Below, in pieces: positions 42,771-53,889 of a DNA stretch of 64,000 bases (position 1 is its first letter; each line of letters begins with the position of its first letter). The DNA is from Bactericera cockerelli (lineage: Eukaryota; Arthropoda; Insecta; Hemiptera; Triozidae): NCBI GenBank assembly GCA_024516035.1, contig CM044965.1, forward strand, positions 2,524,146-2,588,145, given 5' to 3'. Under the pieces are notes generated by a model. The model saw only the letters and a program-made list of their open reading frames with translations. It ran no database searches and was not told the DNA's origin. A program made the position numbers and the translations under genes.

Positions 42771-42784
42771 CACCCATCCAAGTC

Positions 42785-42965
42785 CTTTATTTATAATGCC
42801 TGATTAGGATTAGATTCCTTTTCCCAGCAATTGTTTTGGGGCCTTTATTATGTGCTCGAAGTCACAAATAAATGAGGAAAAATTCATGCACTGGGTGGGA
42901 TTCGAACCAATGAGCCCCTCTACACTTTTGGGACTAAAAGACCAGCGCTTTAACCACTTCTACCA
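42785..42965 (-). repeat. Diverged family D-like SINE
   Basis: 'tgcactgggtgggattcgaa' and 'agaccagcgctttaaccact' in reverse orientation. The start of the segment (42785-42850) resembles the family B end, so it may be a hybrid. Confidence 0.55.
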
Positions 42966-43004
42966 AAAATATATGTTTGTCACATTCTCAATCGTTGGGA
43001 ATTT

Positions 43005-43200
43005 CAGATGGTCATATTTATTTATTTTGAATAATTTTAAAACTTAAAATCAAAGTGTTGTTAAGTACTCTTAAAAATTTCAGATGGTCATTTTATTTTG
43101 AATAATTTTGAAACTTAAAACCAAAGTATTGTTAAGATGGTACTCTTAAAAATTTCAGGTGGTCATATTTATTTTGAATAATTTAAAACTTAACAAAGTA
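43005..43200. repeat. Tandem repeat, three units of 65-80 bp
   Basis: Units contain 'atttcagatggtcat.ttta', 'ttttgaataatttt.aaact' and 'aagtattgtta'. Lengths differ by small indels. Confidence 0.75.
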
Positions 43201-43324
43201 TTGTTTAGTTAAATTCTTGAACCTTCTCCAAGGCAATGAATGGCCGGCTCCAGATACTCCCTGCCAGCTAGTAGCTGACAGCGAGCATGAACTTTCCACA
43301 GAGCTCGGGTGAAAGTTTACAATA

Positions 43325-43545
43325 ATATAATAATAATACTCTTTAGTGGAAGTTTACCACCAGGCGAGGTTAATGCTCAAAGCATTTTCTACCACCGAAC
43401 CCTCAGACTCTTATTATTATGTGGTCACCAACTCAAATTAATGAGGACAAAATTCATGCACTGGGTAGGATTCGAACCAACGGATCACTACGCTACCTGA
43501 ATTACCAGACTAGCGCGTTAACCACTTGACTACCAGTGCACAAAG
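43325..43545 (-). repeat. SINE family D, full copy
   Basis: Body 'ccaccaggcgaggttaatgc' to head 'actagcgcgttaaccacttg' and 'actaccagtgcac', reverse orientation. Bases 43546-45170 hold AT-rich DNA with no gene, RNA or repeat that I can support. Confidence 0.85.
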
Positions 43546-45170
43546 TTCTTGCTCGGTTTCAGCTAGCAGGAGTGTCTGGACCCGGCTATAAATCAAGTAC
43601 ATTACGCTAAGATCACATACAGGGTTAATTTATCCTAAGAAATGTACACAGCACACAAAAATAAAAGTACCAGAAATGAAACAGACACGAAACAGTGTTT
43701 CAGAAATGAAACAGTGAGTTCTAACAGCATTCAATTGCTTTATGACTTTTTGAGTTGCTTAATTGCGAATGGATTAATTTAATCCGGAACTTCACGGACA
43801 ACTTTATAAAGAATCCCATGTCTGATGACCAATTATGATCAGGATAAAAATGCATTTGACCTTTTTTTTAATACATCAACACTTGCCTGCTTATTAGGGC
43901 TGGACAAGCAATTTCAGATGCGATTCCAAATGTTTTGATGTAGTCGACATTTTTTTACGATAAAACGATAGCCCACAAAACGGGTGTTCGCTTGTCAGTT
44001 AGGTATTTCCCTTTGGTGTTTAATTGTTCACACTTTACAAACATAAAATTTGATTTAAATTATCGTAACGACAGACGATTGAGATTTCCAAACATGTTTA
44101 CAATCATGCTAAGGAATTTCTTGCGGGAAAAAAAATACGAAAAGGTACTGAAAAAAAAAACTGCAAATAGTACCTCGCAATTGCAATTTCATTTTTAATT
44201 AAAATTAGTCATTTATATGGTGCGTCTGTTTCATTATTAAAACTGCTTTTAAAAGCATTGAAATTTAATGTTTTCCTCTGAAAAAAATTAAAATAAATAC
44301 CTATACATATTGATAAATACCTAATTTGCTACCGACCTAGGAGGATTATTTTATTTTGGTTAAAATTTTAACCATCGAAAAAAAATAACAATATTTTAAA
44401 TTTTAGAATACTGTCCCTTAAAAATTTCGAGTTAAGAATTTTCGCACTTTAGAGTCTCCAGAAAAAGGATTCGAAATGGTATTTTGTAAAAAAGAAAAAA
44501 GAAGTTCATTAGTTCTTTAGAATTTAATTCCAAGTTTAACCAGATTATTTGTGAAACCTGAAAACAATTTGTAGTTTTTTGCCATAGGAAAATTTAAAAG
44601 AACCTATAATTTTTATTTTTGAGTGATCCACATTACTTCTCTATAGAAAGGAAATTAAAAAGGTATTATTTTCAATTCTCTGTATATATGTCTGTCCTGT
44701 ACCTATATCGAATAGATAAAAATCACTAGTCTTAAAAACTAATAAAAAGCAGTGCCAACAACTAGGTTAGACCTACAGAGTTCTACAAATTTGTAGGTCC
44801 CATTTTAGTGCACAACTAACACCCCATTTCCACTAGCACTGAACCATTTTTCCCGTCACAATTATTTTCTCGTTCCGATTTTTACATCTCGAGAGGCGTA
44901 GGTATACAAAAGAATTGAAGTGTTCCCATTAGAAACGTTTTTTTTTCTTCCTGTTCATCAACCATACAGCCATTTCATACAGCCAACTTAATGGATTTAA
45001 AAGATTTAAAAATGGAGCTTAAGTTATTAAAAAAAATCAACGATGAAAAAAATGTGACGGGAAAAAAGCGTTCAGTGTGAATGGGTGTAAACTATTTGAA
45101 TGATTCGTCAAGAATCTGGCTGGATCTGTTATCTAGATCAATTTCGCACCGTTTTAAATACTTTCTATAC

Positions 45171-45290
45171 CGACCTCAGTAGCTTGATCGATAAGGCAGC
45201 GGACTTGTAACCCGGAGGTCGGTGGTTCAAGTTCCGGTTCCAGCGCAGATTTAGTAAAGCGAATTTGAGTAGATGTGATAACTTATAACT
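45171..45290 (+). repeat. SINE family T
   Basis: 'accgacctcagtagcttgat', 'cttgtaacccggaggtcggt', 'tttagtaaagcgaatttgag'. A second copy at 45380-45522 lies in opposite orientation, making a ~350-bp inverted pair. Confidence 0.85.
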
Positions 45291-45379
45291 AATATAACTT
45301 ATAGATTTTTATACCTTTTTTGGTAATGAATAGTAGAAATGAATCTTTGGAAAAATTTCTATTACCTTAGGTAATAGGA

Positions 45380-45522
45380 GTTATCATATTTGTGTTAAAT
45401 CACTTTCGTGATATCACAACTAGTCAAACTCGCTTTACTAAATCTACGTTGAAACCGGGACTTGAACCACCGACCTCCCGGTTACAAGTCCGCCGCCTTA
45501 TCGATAAAGCTACTGAGTTCGG
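45380..45522 (-). repeat. SINE family T, inverted partner of 45171
   Basis: 'gtgttaaatcactttcgtga', 'gggacttgaaccaccgacct', 'gccttatcgataaagctact' in reverse orientation. Confidence 0.85.
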
Positions 45523-45786
45523 TCCTTAAAGGTAACAGATAATACCTTCTTAAAGGTAAAATAGAAAGTAAATAAGTATGTAGTAGTTTTTTTACTAATA
45601 TTTTTTTTGTGTATGTAGTAGTTGAGTACATTATGAAAACCCGGTTTTTTTGGGTAAAGATACACTTCCGTGCTTGCTGGAACTTGGCCTAGCGCACGCT
45701 CAGATAGTAAAGGAAGTAGACTTGTGTTGAAAGAGGGAATCTTTCTATTTGTCTCTCTCTTACACCTCTTTTCGTTCATAAATTTA

Positions 45787-46071
45787 GGGCGAAATTAATA
45801 GACGTTTTTGTAATACCTCTGTGGCGGATTACTTACTGTATAAGATAGGGAAATCCTCGTGGTTCACCCTGGGCAACGCATTGACATGCGGCTAAAGTAC
45901 TGACAATTTTGGGGATCAGACAATCACTGCCATCAGATTTCCTGATCAAGTTTATTACATGTGTCTTCTCACTTTGAGAAGTGTAATAAAGCCATACGAT
46001 AAATAAATAAAGAGGGAAAACCGATACTAAGCAATGACTTCACTTATGGATGTTGTCTATTAATTTCGCCC
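45787..46071. mobile_element. PIF/Harbinger-like MITE, 285 bp, with nested retro-insert
   Basis: Terminal inverted repeats GGGCGAAATTAATAGAC and GTCTATTAATTTCGCCC, flanked by TTA on both sides (45784-45786 and 46072-46074). A 3-bp TTA/TAA duplication is typical of PIF/Harbinger. Inside, 'agggaaa' is duplicated around an insert of about 155 bp (about 45855-46012) that ends in 'aataaagcc...ataaataaataaa'. That looks like the 3' end of a LINE. Confidence 0.8.
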
Positions 46072-46469
46072 TTAGTATCGTACATAAAAATAATATCGTT
46101 CATAAATTTTGCTATGCAAATAGGAGCATTTGCTACAAAATATTAGTCCTTTAGTCCAACTAGTTTTGTATATTTTCAGATCAAGTTTTCTATTCTCAGT
46201 ATAGCACAAAAATCCAGAATCCATTAATACGTGTCCATGTCAATTCGCCAATGTACAGTGTACACTCACCCACAGAAATATCCGGACATTTTCTAATTTT
46301 CCAATTGGCTCTATTTTATGTCCATGCGAACTTAATTTGACTGAAGTTTTTATTATTGTTGAAATATTCTTGGTATTTTTATTTTGATTGAAAAGCAACA
46401 GAATAGTACTGAACTACAAAAACATGTATCATTGCAAGAGGCCCGGAGAAGATTTAAAAAAAATTAATG

Positions 46470-46550
46470 GTGTAACAATAATAATACTATCGCCTTATTT
46501 CGACTGCCTGATTAGGACTATTAAGTCCCATAAAGTCTGTTAAGTCTATT
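46470..46550 (-). repeat. SINE family B fragment
   Basis: 'taataatactatcgcctta' and 'ctgcctgattaggactatta' match the body end of family B; the head is missing. Confidence 0.65.
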
Positions 46551-46785
46551 AAGTTTAAAGACTATTTACCCAGTCTTTCAAATATGATTTTTATCAAGTG
46601 AAAATTCTCATACTATTTGTTACCACAACAAAAAAGGCTGGAAAAAATTTGTACTACAAAAAGGTGGGTAATGTCGAATTTAAAGAAAAAACGGTTAAAA
46701 AATAGTAGTTTTTTATCGTTTTTTTTCTGTGTGCTTCTAGAGGTGATTATAACATATTTCTCCAGAATTTTTTAAAAAAAGCGTG

Positions 46786-46905
46786 AATCACTTTCGTGAT
46801 ATCACAAACTTCAAACTCGGTTTGCTAAATCTAGGCTGAAACCGGGACTTGAACCACCAACCTCCAGGTTAACTGGCCTTATCGATCTAGCTACTGAGGT
46901 CAGTA
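46786..46905 (-). repeat. SINE family T
   Basis: 'tgaatcactttcgtgatatc', 'gggacttgaaccaccaacct', 'ttatcgatctagctactgag' in reverse orientation. Bases 46906-47267 show nothing else. Confidence 0.8.
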
Positions 46906-47267
46906 TATCGTTGATTTCATATCAAAACAAACCTCTAAAGGGCCAAGGACTTCGATTGTTATAGACCTCTCTTTAAATAAATGTTCATTTAAAAAAAACC
47001 TCTAAAATTTCAACAACAACAACAAATAAAAAGTTCAGTCAAATTTAGTCAAAAATATGTACATGTGATTCCATGTACATATTTTCGAATAAATTTGACT
47101 ATTAGAATAAATTAGAATCAGATGGAAAATAGAAAATATGTCCGGAAAATTCTGTCTACATTTTTGTACAAAGAGCTTTCTTCTCACTTTTCCGATCGTT
47201 TTTCTTTCCGACTCAAGAGGAACTAAGTAGTGGCGGAGCCCACATTATGGTAACAGCAGGGGCGTTT

Positions 47268-47379
47268 TCACGAGGGCGTTTTGATGAGGGGCACCAGGTT
47301 GATGCCTAGGCCGGCGGGGGTGGGCGGGGTCATGAGGGCCTCCAGGGGCGACTGTACAGGGGCCTCTATGCTGTCCTCG
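47268..47379 (-). CDS. COX10: COX10 last exon
   Basis: Acceptor 'tactttccag' (47380-47381). The exon joins phase 2 of the exon ending at 48119 and encodes 'SEDSIEAPVQSPLEALMTPP', then 'AGLGINLVPLIKTPS' and TGA at 47268-47270. This tail follows the last membrane helix of haem A farnesyltransferase and is not conserved in the family. It is assigned by phase, strand and position, and by its GC-rich codon use, which matches the other COX10 exons. Confidence 0.75.
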
Positions 47380-47439
47380 CTGGAAAGTAAACATAGCATT
47401 ATTATTATTGTAATCTTCATTAGGAGGACAAAGTACAAT

Positions 47440-47560
47440 ATTTACAGAATAAAATTAAGAAAAAAATAATAAATGATAAAATAGTATGAAAAATAAATAA
47501 ATAAGAAAATAACACTAAAAGGGCGGGGTTATTGCCTGTGGCAATCTCTTCCACTAAAAC
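47440..47560 (-). repeat. Retroposon 3' end
   Basis: 'taggaggacaaagtacaata' and 'gggcggggttattgcctgtg' are the reverse complement of the 3' body of the element at 2495-3123. Lies in the last COX10 intron. Confidence 0.65.
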
Positions 47561-47639
47561 CTTTAAACATATACATAAACATTGTCTCTCAAAATTTTAT
47601 TGCACAGTGTTGCAAAACGTTGGGAAGCAATTGATATCT

Positions 47640-48076
47640 GAATTTTTTACCAAAGTATTTATAGCGGTAATCCAATTTAAATAAACTTTATTTTGTATTA
47701 TGAAAAGAAGTATAGGACGAGGCACTTAAAAAAATGAATCCATACCTGACTTTTTTTTACCAAAGTATTTATAGCGGTAATCCAAGTTAAATAAACTTTA
47801 TTTTGTATTATGAAATGGAGTATAGGACGAGGTAATGTAAAACAATTAGTTTTAAGTTCTTGGTTATTTTATTTTAATATGAACATTGATATTGTTGTTA
47901 CAATTTATTGTTCTATGAATTTTTGAAACAATGTTATGTTCTTAATAATAAAAAAAAATGTTGAAAAAATGAATCCATGCCTGACTTTTTTTACCAAAGT
48001 ATTTATAGCGATAATCCAAGTTAAATAAACTTTATTTTGTATTAAAAAAAAGGAGTAAAGGACGAGGAGGTAATTG

Positions 48077-48110
<34 letters not shown>

Positions 48111-48118
48111 ATCCACAC
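47640..48118. repeat. Tandem repeat duplicating the donor side of a COX10 exon
   Basis: Three copies of a 110-250 bp unit: 'ttttttaccaaagtatttat', 'agcg.taatccaa.ttaaat', 'aggacgagg', ending at 'gaatccatacctgact' (47735), 'gaatccatgcctgact' (47985) and 'ggatccacacctgcta' (48114). On the minus strand each gives AG|GTATGG, AG|GCATGG or AG|GTGTGG; only the last is the real donor of the exon at 48119. Confidence 0.8.
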
Positions 48119-48245
48119 CTGCTAAGTGAAGCCCAGTTCTTCTTGTGAATCAGCAAGAGGATCATCAGGGCCGGCAACTGAAGCAGAGAGAAGCGAAATA
48201 GCTTACGAGAGCTCGAACTGTCCGACTCCTTGTAGAATTTGTAGG
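48119..48245 (-). CDS. COX10: COX10 exon, C-terminal helix
   Basis: Acceptor 'catttcag', donor 'gtgtgg', 127 bp, phase 1 to phase 2. It encodes '[20 protein letters not shown]' and then a hydrophobic helix '[15 protein letters not shown]'. This corresponds to the end of COX10, where a 'FRFY..A...SSRRLF' motif precedes the last transmembrane segment. The protein sits in the inner mitochondrial membrane. Confidence 0.88.
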
Positions 48246-48289
48246 CTGAAATGTAAAGTAAAAAACCATTATCATTATTATTTATTGTA

Positions 48290-48770
48290 TGTATGTATGA
48301 ATGATTTTATTTGTGGGCACAAGGCCTCTTCACAATTTTTGTGGGTAGCGTGGTATTACTAAGAGCCTCATTCTCATTTCGAATTATTCTATTATATTAA
48401 TTTCTTTTTACTCTGGTAATGCCACTAGAGGACGCCCAAAAAACACATGGGAAGGTGGTGTAAAAAAAATACTACAAGAGATCAATATTCAAACAGACTA
48501 TAAAACATTAGCAGAAGATAGACAAGAATGGAGAAAGCTGGTGTGAGAAGTCAAGGACCCTCGTGGTCTGTGAAGACTCAGGAGTAAGTAAGTAAGTAAT
48601 GCCGCCACTGGTCGTTACTCATACAAGTAACTACTCATTTTTCCTCACGAGGTATGAGTGGACCCCGAACATCCAAGTACAGAGCAGAAAAATTCATGCT
48701 TCGCTGGGAATCGAACTAAGGTCACCATGCGTGCAATGCCTAGCGCGCTAACTCACTCGGCCACAGTGAC
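48290..48770 (-). repeat. SINE family C split by a LINE 3' fragment
   Basis: The SINE halves are 48290-48425 and 48600-48770 ('tttcctcacgaggtatgagt', 'gcctagcgcgctaactcact'). The insert (about 48427-48599) encodes the typical LINE C-terminal tail 'GRPKNTWEGGVKKIL...LAEDRQEWRKLV' on the plus strand and ends in (AAGT)n. 'taatgcc' is repeated at both joints as a target duplication. Confidence 0.75.
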
Positions 48771-48942
48771 TACTAAATATTATTTATTTATTTTAAATAT
48801 AAGATAATATTTATTTTAAATACGAGATAACATCTCTTATTTAATATAATTTAATACGAGGAGGTCTCAAATGCCTAGCGCGCTAACTCACTGCCATGGT
48901 GACTACTAATTATTATTATTATTGAATTTTTTTCAATAGGAA

Positions 48943-49365
48943 CCGACCTCAGTAGCTTGATCGAAAAGGCAGCGGACTTTAAATAATATCACCGGGTTTA
49001 CCGGTTCATTTATTAAACGAGCAAAGCTCTATTAAATGAATATAACAATGAAACATACAGTACAATATTATTTTTATTATATTATTATATATTATTATTA
49101 TTTTTATTACTATTACAATATTGTTCGGAATAGACAAACCTGGTATAACATCGTAATTGGAGAATACTTTTTTTACAAAACATAAAATTTTAACACGGAG
49201 ATCGGTGGTTCAAGTCCCGGTTTCAGCGTGGATTTAGTAAAGCGAGTTTTGAGTTTGTGATCACATAACTATAAGAATCTGAGGGTTAGGTGGTAGAAAA
49301 TGCTTTGAGCATTAACCTCGCCTGGTGGTTACCTTCCACTAAAGAGTATTATTATTATTATATGT
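48943..49365 (+). repeat. SINE family T split by a 210-bp insert, followed by family D body
   Basis: Head 'accgacctcagtagcttgat' to 'gcggactt' (48977), then an unrecognised AT-rich insert to about 49190, then 'cggtggttcaagtcccggtt'. The family D body follows on the plus strand ('tgagggttaggtggtagaaa', 'ggttaccttccactaaagag'). Confidence 0.75.
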
Positions 49366-49371
49366 ACCTAT

Positions 49372-49462
49372 TGAGGTAAGTAAAGTAAGCTTTTAGGGGA
49401 ACACTGCCCAGCAGAAACCACTCTGAGGGGACATCTTCTAGTAGGTGGCTGGGGCTTTAGTA
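49372..49462 (-). pseudogene. Partial duplicate of the COX10 exon at 49686
   Basis: 'ttttaggggaacactgccca' and 'agaaaccactctga' match 49700-49745 with several changes. It lies 3' of the true exon (minus strand), and the GTGAG donor has been lost. Confidence 0.8.
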
Positions 49463-49494
49463 AATATCCATTGAAACTTCAGCCCACAAACTTA

Positions 49495-49650
49495 CCCAGA
49501 TCATTGTGAACGATGGTAGCCAGACAGTGGAGGAATGACTCAGCATTTCCACCACTGTCTTTACAAGGAGGCTAATAATTGACAAGGGCCCCCAGAATCA
49601 AGCCAATGCTGGTGTACTCCCTGTTTACAGTCCCCCAGCCAGACTTAATA
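49495..49650 (-). repeat. Dispersed body shared with 41791-41900
   Basis: 'ccagacagtggaggaatgac', 'tttacaaggaggctaataat' and 'ctccctgtttacagtccccc' are the reverse of the repeat near 41791. Confidence 0.8.
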
Positions 49651-49685
49651 CCTAGGCAGATAAAGTAAATGAACCAGAAACTCAC

Positions 49686-49795
49686 CGAGGTAAGTGAAGT
49701 AGGCGTTTAGGGGAACACTGCCCAGTAGAAACCACTCAGAGGTGACGTCTAGTAGGGGAGCAGCGGCCGAAACAGCACACAGGGCGAAGGTGTAC
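49686..49795 (-). CDS. COX10: COX10 exon, seventh-helix region
   Basis: Acceptor 'ctacttacag', donor 'gtgag', 110 bp, phase 2 to phase 1. It encodes 'RYTFALCAVSAAAPLLDVTS' and 'PLNAYFTYLG'. Family members have 'LSAAAPVLDITTWTF..ALPINAYISYLG' at this place, so the match is clear. It is part of the transmembrane core that binds haem B. Confidence 0.92.
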
Positions 49796-49829
49796 CTGTA
49801 AGTAGCAAATTTAAAATATAATCTATTTT

Positions 49830-50105
49830 TTTAAAGATGAGTGTTTCACATCCTTTTTTATTTCGTAGCTATGAAACAAGAGCCACTGTAGACGCTGGTG
49901 GTCTGTGATTTAGCCTGCCCATCCAGTAGTATGCCTCCCCTCTGATAGGCGAGAAGTGACACAATACTTCCCATTTATTAGGTGCTGGGTCAACACGAGC
50001 GCACCGGAAGGTATACCTTACAAACAACTGTAACCATACAAATTTTTGTGGTCGCGGGGGTTCGAACCCAGGACCTTCCGCATGGCAAGAAAGTGCTTAA
50101 CCTCT
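49830..50105 (-). repeat. SINE family E (tRNA-like head)
   Basis: Minus-strand head 'tagctcagaggttaagcact' and B box 'cctgggttcgaacccccgcg', then a body with 'gtgcgctcgtgttgacccag' and 'cagtggctcttgtttcatag', and end 'aaaggatgtgaaacactcat'. Fragments are at 15590-15660 and 31975-32090. Confidence 0.8.
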
Positions 50106-50149
50106 GAGCTATATTTAAAATAAATAAATAAGAGATAATAGATAATTTA

Positions 50150-51313
50150 TTATCTCTTATTATCTATAGATGAGTTAATACATGATTCCTTACAATATAT
50201 ACAAAATATTCCTTATAAAATGTATTGAACATTAATCTTAACGAAGCACAGTGGGATCAAGCTACCCTCCCAATTAATCTCGGAGGAATTGGCATACGCA
50301 AAGTCTCTGATATTGCTCTCCCTGCTTTTCTAAGTTCTATTCATGGTGTGAGGAATTTGGTCTCTCAAGTACTTCTTTTTCTGGACCAAGAATCTCAAAT
50401 ACACCTACTGGACGAAGCATTAGACAAGTGGAGACAATTGAACGGCAATGTTATACCGGAAGAATTGCATCTTCAGAAAAGCTGGGATACCATTAACCTC
50501 AAACAAATCCTCTTGAGTCTTCAACCGGAAAACTACCTTGATGCAGCCCGCTTACTGGCTGTGCAGCAGAAAGAATCAGGAGCTTGGTTGAAAGCTTATC
50601 CTTCCAAGAATATTGGTACATTCATGGAGAACCGAAGTTTTAGAACCTGTGTTGGATTAAGGCTCGGATGTAAAATCGTGAAAAAACATACGTGTGAGTG
50701 CGGTATTGTTGTGGAGGAAAATGGAATTCATGGACTGAACTGTGTCAAAAGTACAGGGAGATATTCTCGGCATAGTGAGCTCAATGACATCATCCACCGT
50801 AGTTTAGCCTCTATCCACATTCCTTCAAGCCTTGAACCATCTGGCCTCAGTCGTGATGATGGAAAAAGGCCTGACGGAATGTCACTTGTCCCTTGGTCAC
50901 ATGGCCAAATGCTTGTATGGGACAGCACATGTGTAAATACCTTCGCCGACTCCTACATCAATAACACCAAGGATACAGCTGGATATGCGGCAGAGGAGGC
51001 AAGCCGGAAAAAACACAATAAATATATTGGTATCGCCAATCAAAACTACATTTTCACTCCTCTGGCGTATGAAACGATGGTCCCTGGAGCAGAGAAACCA
51101 GGGCTATTGTGAAAAAGATTGGAGACGGATTGTCTCAGCTCACTGGTACTTCCAAATCCAAAGCGTTCTTAATGCAAAGACTATCCATTGCAATACAGCG
51201 CGGGAATGCGGCTAGTGTGCTGGGCACACTTCCAGTTTGTTCTACTATGGAAGATGTGTACTACTGTTAATAAAACTTTACCTATTAAAAACAAAATTAA
51301 AAAAAAAAAAGAT
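50150..51313 (+). mobile_element. 5'-truncated LINE with poly(A) end
   Basis: Only the C-terminal third of a reverse-transcriptase polyprotein is present (50225-51112), followed by a 3' UTR, 'taataaaactttacctatta' and an A-rich end at about 51313. It is a dead insertion in a COX10 intron. Confidence 0.8.
50225..51112 (+). pseudogene. LINE polyprotein C-terminus (zinc knuckle and PD-(D/E)XK-like region)
   Basis: About 295 residues open, without the RT palm. A Cys-rich cluster ('CECGIVVEENGIHGLNC') is followed by 'GRYSRHSELNDIIHRSL' and 'KRPDGMSLVPW...WDSTCVNT'. The Arg-Pro-Asp plus a downstream Asp is the layout of the restriction-like endonuclease at the C-terminus of RLE-type LINEs. The family is not pinned down. 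Truncation at the 5' side means no activity. Confidence 0.7.
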
Positions 51314-51408
51314 ATTATCTCGTACGTAATATAAATTAATACGAGGAGGCATCAGATATGAGTATTTTTTTTTCGCCACCTCCGAGTTTCGAACCCACGA
51401 CCTCTCAC

Positions 51409-51616
51409 CTCATGGTGGTGGCGCGGCACAGGCCGGGATGCGTGACGCTCATCATGCGGTAGCCGGCGCGCGAGTAGTCGGGCCGCAGGTTCCAGCTGAG
51501 GGCGTTGAAGTGGGGGAACTGCCAGGTGAACAGGATGAGGGGGAGGAGGGCGGCCCCGGGGGCGAGGAGGGAGCCCGTGCAGGAGGCCCAGCCCATGAGA
51601 GGGGGGATGGCGCCCA
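51409..51616 (-). CDS. COX10: COX10 catalytic exon
   Basis: Acceptor 'cctcccag', donor 'gtgaga', 208 bp, phase 1 to phase 2. It encodes '[20 protein letters not shown]', '[20 protein letters not shown]', '[20 protein letters not shown]'. These are near-invariant blocks of protohaem IX farnesyltransferase: '[11 protein letters not shown]' and 'YSRAGYRMM' line the second prenyl-diphosphate and haem site. The exon is very GC-rich (third positions almost all G or C) against AT-rich introns. Confidence 0.95.
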
Positions 51617-51619
51617 CTG

Positions 51620-52175
51620 GGAGGGGGAGAAGAAACAAGTTCATTATTATAACAGGATGAGGGGCAGGAGGGCGGCCCCGGGGGCGAGCAGGGAGCCCGT
51701 GCAGGAGGCCCAGCCCATGAGCGGGGGGATGGCGCCCACTGGAGGGAGGGGGGGGGAGAAACAAGTTCATTATTATAACAGGATGAGGGGCAGGAGGGCG
51801 GCCCCGGGGGTGAGGAGGGAGCCCGTGCAGGAGGCTTAGCCCATGAGCGGGGGGATGGCGCCCACTGGAGGGAGGGGGGGGGGGGGGCAGAAAGAAAATA
51901 GGTTGATTAGTATTGGTGCCCACTGGAGGGGGGCGGGGGGGGGGCAGAAAAAAATAGGTTGATTATTATTGGCGCCCACTGGGAGGAGGGTAGGGGGGAG
52001 GGCAGAAAAAAAAATAGGTTGATTATTATTGGCACCCATTGGGAGGAGGGGGGGGGGGGAGGGCAGAAAAAAAAATAGGTTGATTATTATTGGCGCCCAC
52101 TGGAGGAGGGGGGGAGGGCAGAAAAAAATAGGTTGATTAGTATTGGCGCCCACTGGGAGGGGGGAGGAGAATAAA
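51620..52175 (-). repeat. GC-rich tandem repeat copying the acceptor and 5' half of a COX10 exon
   Basis: Two units (about 51652-51740 and 51778-51868) repeat the first ~87 bp of the exon at 51616 with its acceptor, at about 126-bp spacing. Five shorter units to 52170 ('ggcgcccactgg', G runs, 'aaaataggttgattattatt') keep only the acceptor and first exon bases. In the 51778-51868 copy, the ninth-codon Trp of the exon reads TAA. All lie upstream of the real exon in transcript order, as decoy acceptors. Confidence 0.88.
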
Positions 52176-52504
52176 CAAGTTCACTATTACCCATACTATA
52201 CTGGGTCTCTTAGTGTGACAAGTCTGTGTAAAACATACAGTTTCACTTTAATATTTCTTTTCCTATGTGCTATATCTTATAATATGTAACTATGTAAGGT
52301 AAAAGAAATGTACAATAAAACACACATTATTATTATTATTCATTATTTTTGATTGTGGTATTTATTTACTGTGGTATATTTGTTTAGTATACTTTTTTCC
52401 TACTAATCGTCTTCTTCTTTTACTCTGTCTTATCCTACTTGACAACCTCATGGTTAAGGTTGGTTGCTTTTGGCACATTTTTACGGCTGGATGCCCCTCC
52501 GAAC

Positions 52505-52635
52505 GCCAACGATTCTATTTGATTTAACGTCCTGGATTAGGACGGGGGTTTTACCCTCCATTCGCTGGGAATCGTACCAGCTATCCACATTAACCTCAGC
52601 CAGATTGAGTAGGGCCGGAAATGTCAGCTCATAGT
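52505..52635 (-). repeat. 5S-family SINE body
   Basis: 'ttttaccctccattcgctgg', 'aatcgtaccagctatccaca' and 'gtagggccggaaatgtcag' in reverse orientation. Bases 52176-52504 are AT-rich intron with nothing else. Confidence 0.75.
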
Positions 52636-52840
52636 AGATTGAACACAAGTGTAGAGTATACTCACCCACGGATCCCACCCACGTGTTGGCTATGCTGATT
52701 CTCTTCATGGGCGTGTACACAGAGGTGTACAGCAGTAGATTGAACACAAGTGTATAGTATACTCACCCACGGATCCCACCCACGTGTTGGCTATGCTGAT
52801 TCTCTTCATGGGCGTGTACACAGAGGTGTACAACAGTAGA
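52636..52840 (-). pseudogene. Two partial duplicates of a COX10 exon 3' end with donor
   Basis: Copies at about 52742-52835 and 52636-52741 repeat the last ~78 bp of the exon at 52931-53106 and its 'gtgagtatac' donor almost without change. They lie downstream of the true exon. They lack an acceptor and the first half of the exon, so they would not be spliced in as written. Confidence 0.88.
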
Positions 52841-52930
52841 TTTTTTTTTTTTATCTCTGTTTACACGCATATTATATGCAATTACGTAAACAGATTGAAC
52901 ACAAGTGTAGAGTAAGTAGAGTATACTCAC

Positions 52931-53106
52931 CCACGGATCCCACCCACGTGTTGGCTATGCTGATTCTCTTCATGGGCGTGTACACAGAGGTGTAGAGCAG
53001 GAGATTGAAGGCGCCCAGACCCGCAGTGAGGGGGTTGACTCCGAAGTAGAGCAGAGCAGTGCCGGCGGAGGAGGCTACGAGGGCGAAGCCGAGAGCATGC
53101 AGGGGT
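52931..53106 (-). CDS. COX10: COX10 exon, '[14 protein letters not shown]' region
   Basis: Acceptor 'ctgattccag', donor 'gtgagt', 176 bp, phase 2 to phase 1. It encodes '[20 protein letters not shown]', '[20 protein letters not shown]', '[17 protein letters not shown]'. 'YTP.KR.SI.NT..G' is a signature of the UbiA/COX10 prenyltransferases. Joined to 51616 it reads '[12 protein letters not shown]', as in other COX10 proteins. Confidence 0.95.
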
Positions 53107-53559
53107 CTGGAATCAGACACCAATCAATTATTACGAAAGAAAAATAATCATTTTATAAAATTTACTTTAAACTCTAAATTTTAGCAAATTACACCTTTCT
53201 AGAATTTAGTAAATTACTGCTTCAATCAATCAATCAAATATCTTACACATTTTTTTTTTTTTTTTTCATTAAAATTCAATTAAAAATGAACAAATAAGTC
53301 GGTAAGAAAAACAAACAAGAGAAATAGAAAGAAGAGAAGAGAAGAAGAGATTGACTTAAGAAAAAGGAGGGAAAATTAGAAAAAGGTAAAAAACGAGGGA
53401 AAAAGAGTAAAAAGGACCAAACATTATTTACCCCTTGATCACATTTTACCACCTGAATTCCTCTATTTTGTATGGGGCAATATCAATAAGTCTTATTTTA
53501 AGTTGTTCTTTGAAGTTATCTTTATTTTCTTGTTTAATAATATCTATTTACGTATGTAT

Positions 53560-53862
53560 GTATGGTTTTATTTGTGGTGAAGCACAAGGCCTCTTCACAA
53601 TTTTTTGTGGGTAGCGCAGCATTACTAAGAACCTCCTTTACTTTTTCGAATTATTCTATTACATTAATTTCCTTTTTATCTGGTAATGCCGCCACTGATC
53701 GTTACTCATACAAGTAACTACTCATTTTTCCTCACGAGGTATGAGTGGACCCCGAACATCCAAGTGCAGAGCAGAAAAATTCCTGCCCCGCTGGGAATCG
53801 AACCCAGGTCACCATGCGTGCAATGCCTAGCGCGCTAACTCACTCTGCCACGGTGACTACTT
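53560..53862 (-). repeat. SINE family C, full copy
   Basis: 'tttcctcacgaggtatgag', 'ctgggaatcgaacccaggt', 'gcctagcgcgctaactcact' in reverse orientation. Bases 53107-53559 are AT- and purine-rich with no feature. Confidence 0.85.
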
Positions 53863-53889
53863 AATAATATCTATTTATTTTATGTACAA

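Noticed and set aside
51438..51839. Plus-strand Gly/Glu/Arg-rich frame of 133 residues
   Set aside because: It is the antisense of the GC-rich COX10 exon and its duplicates.
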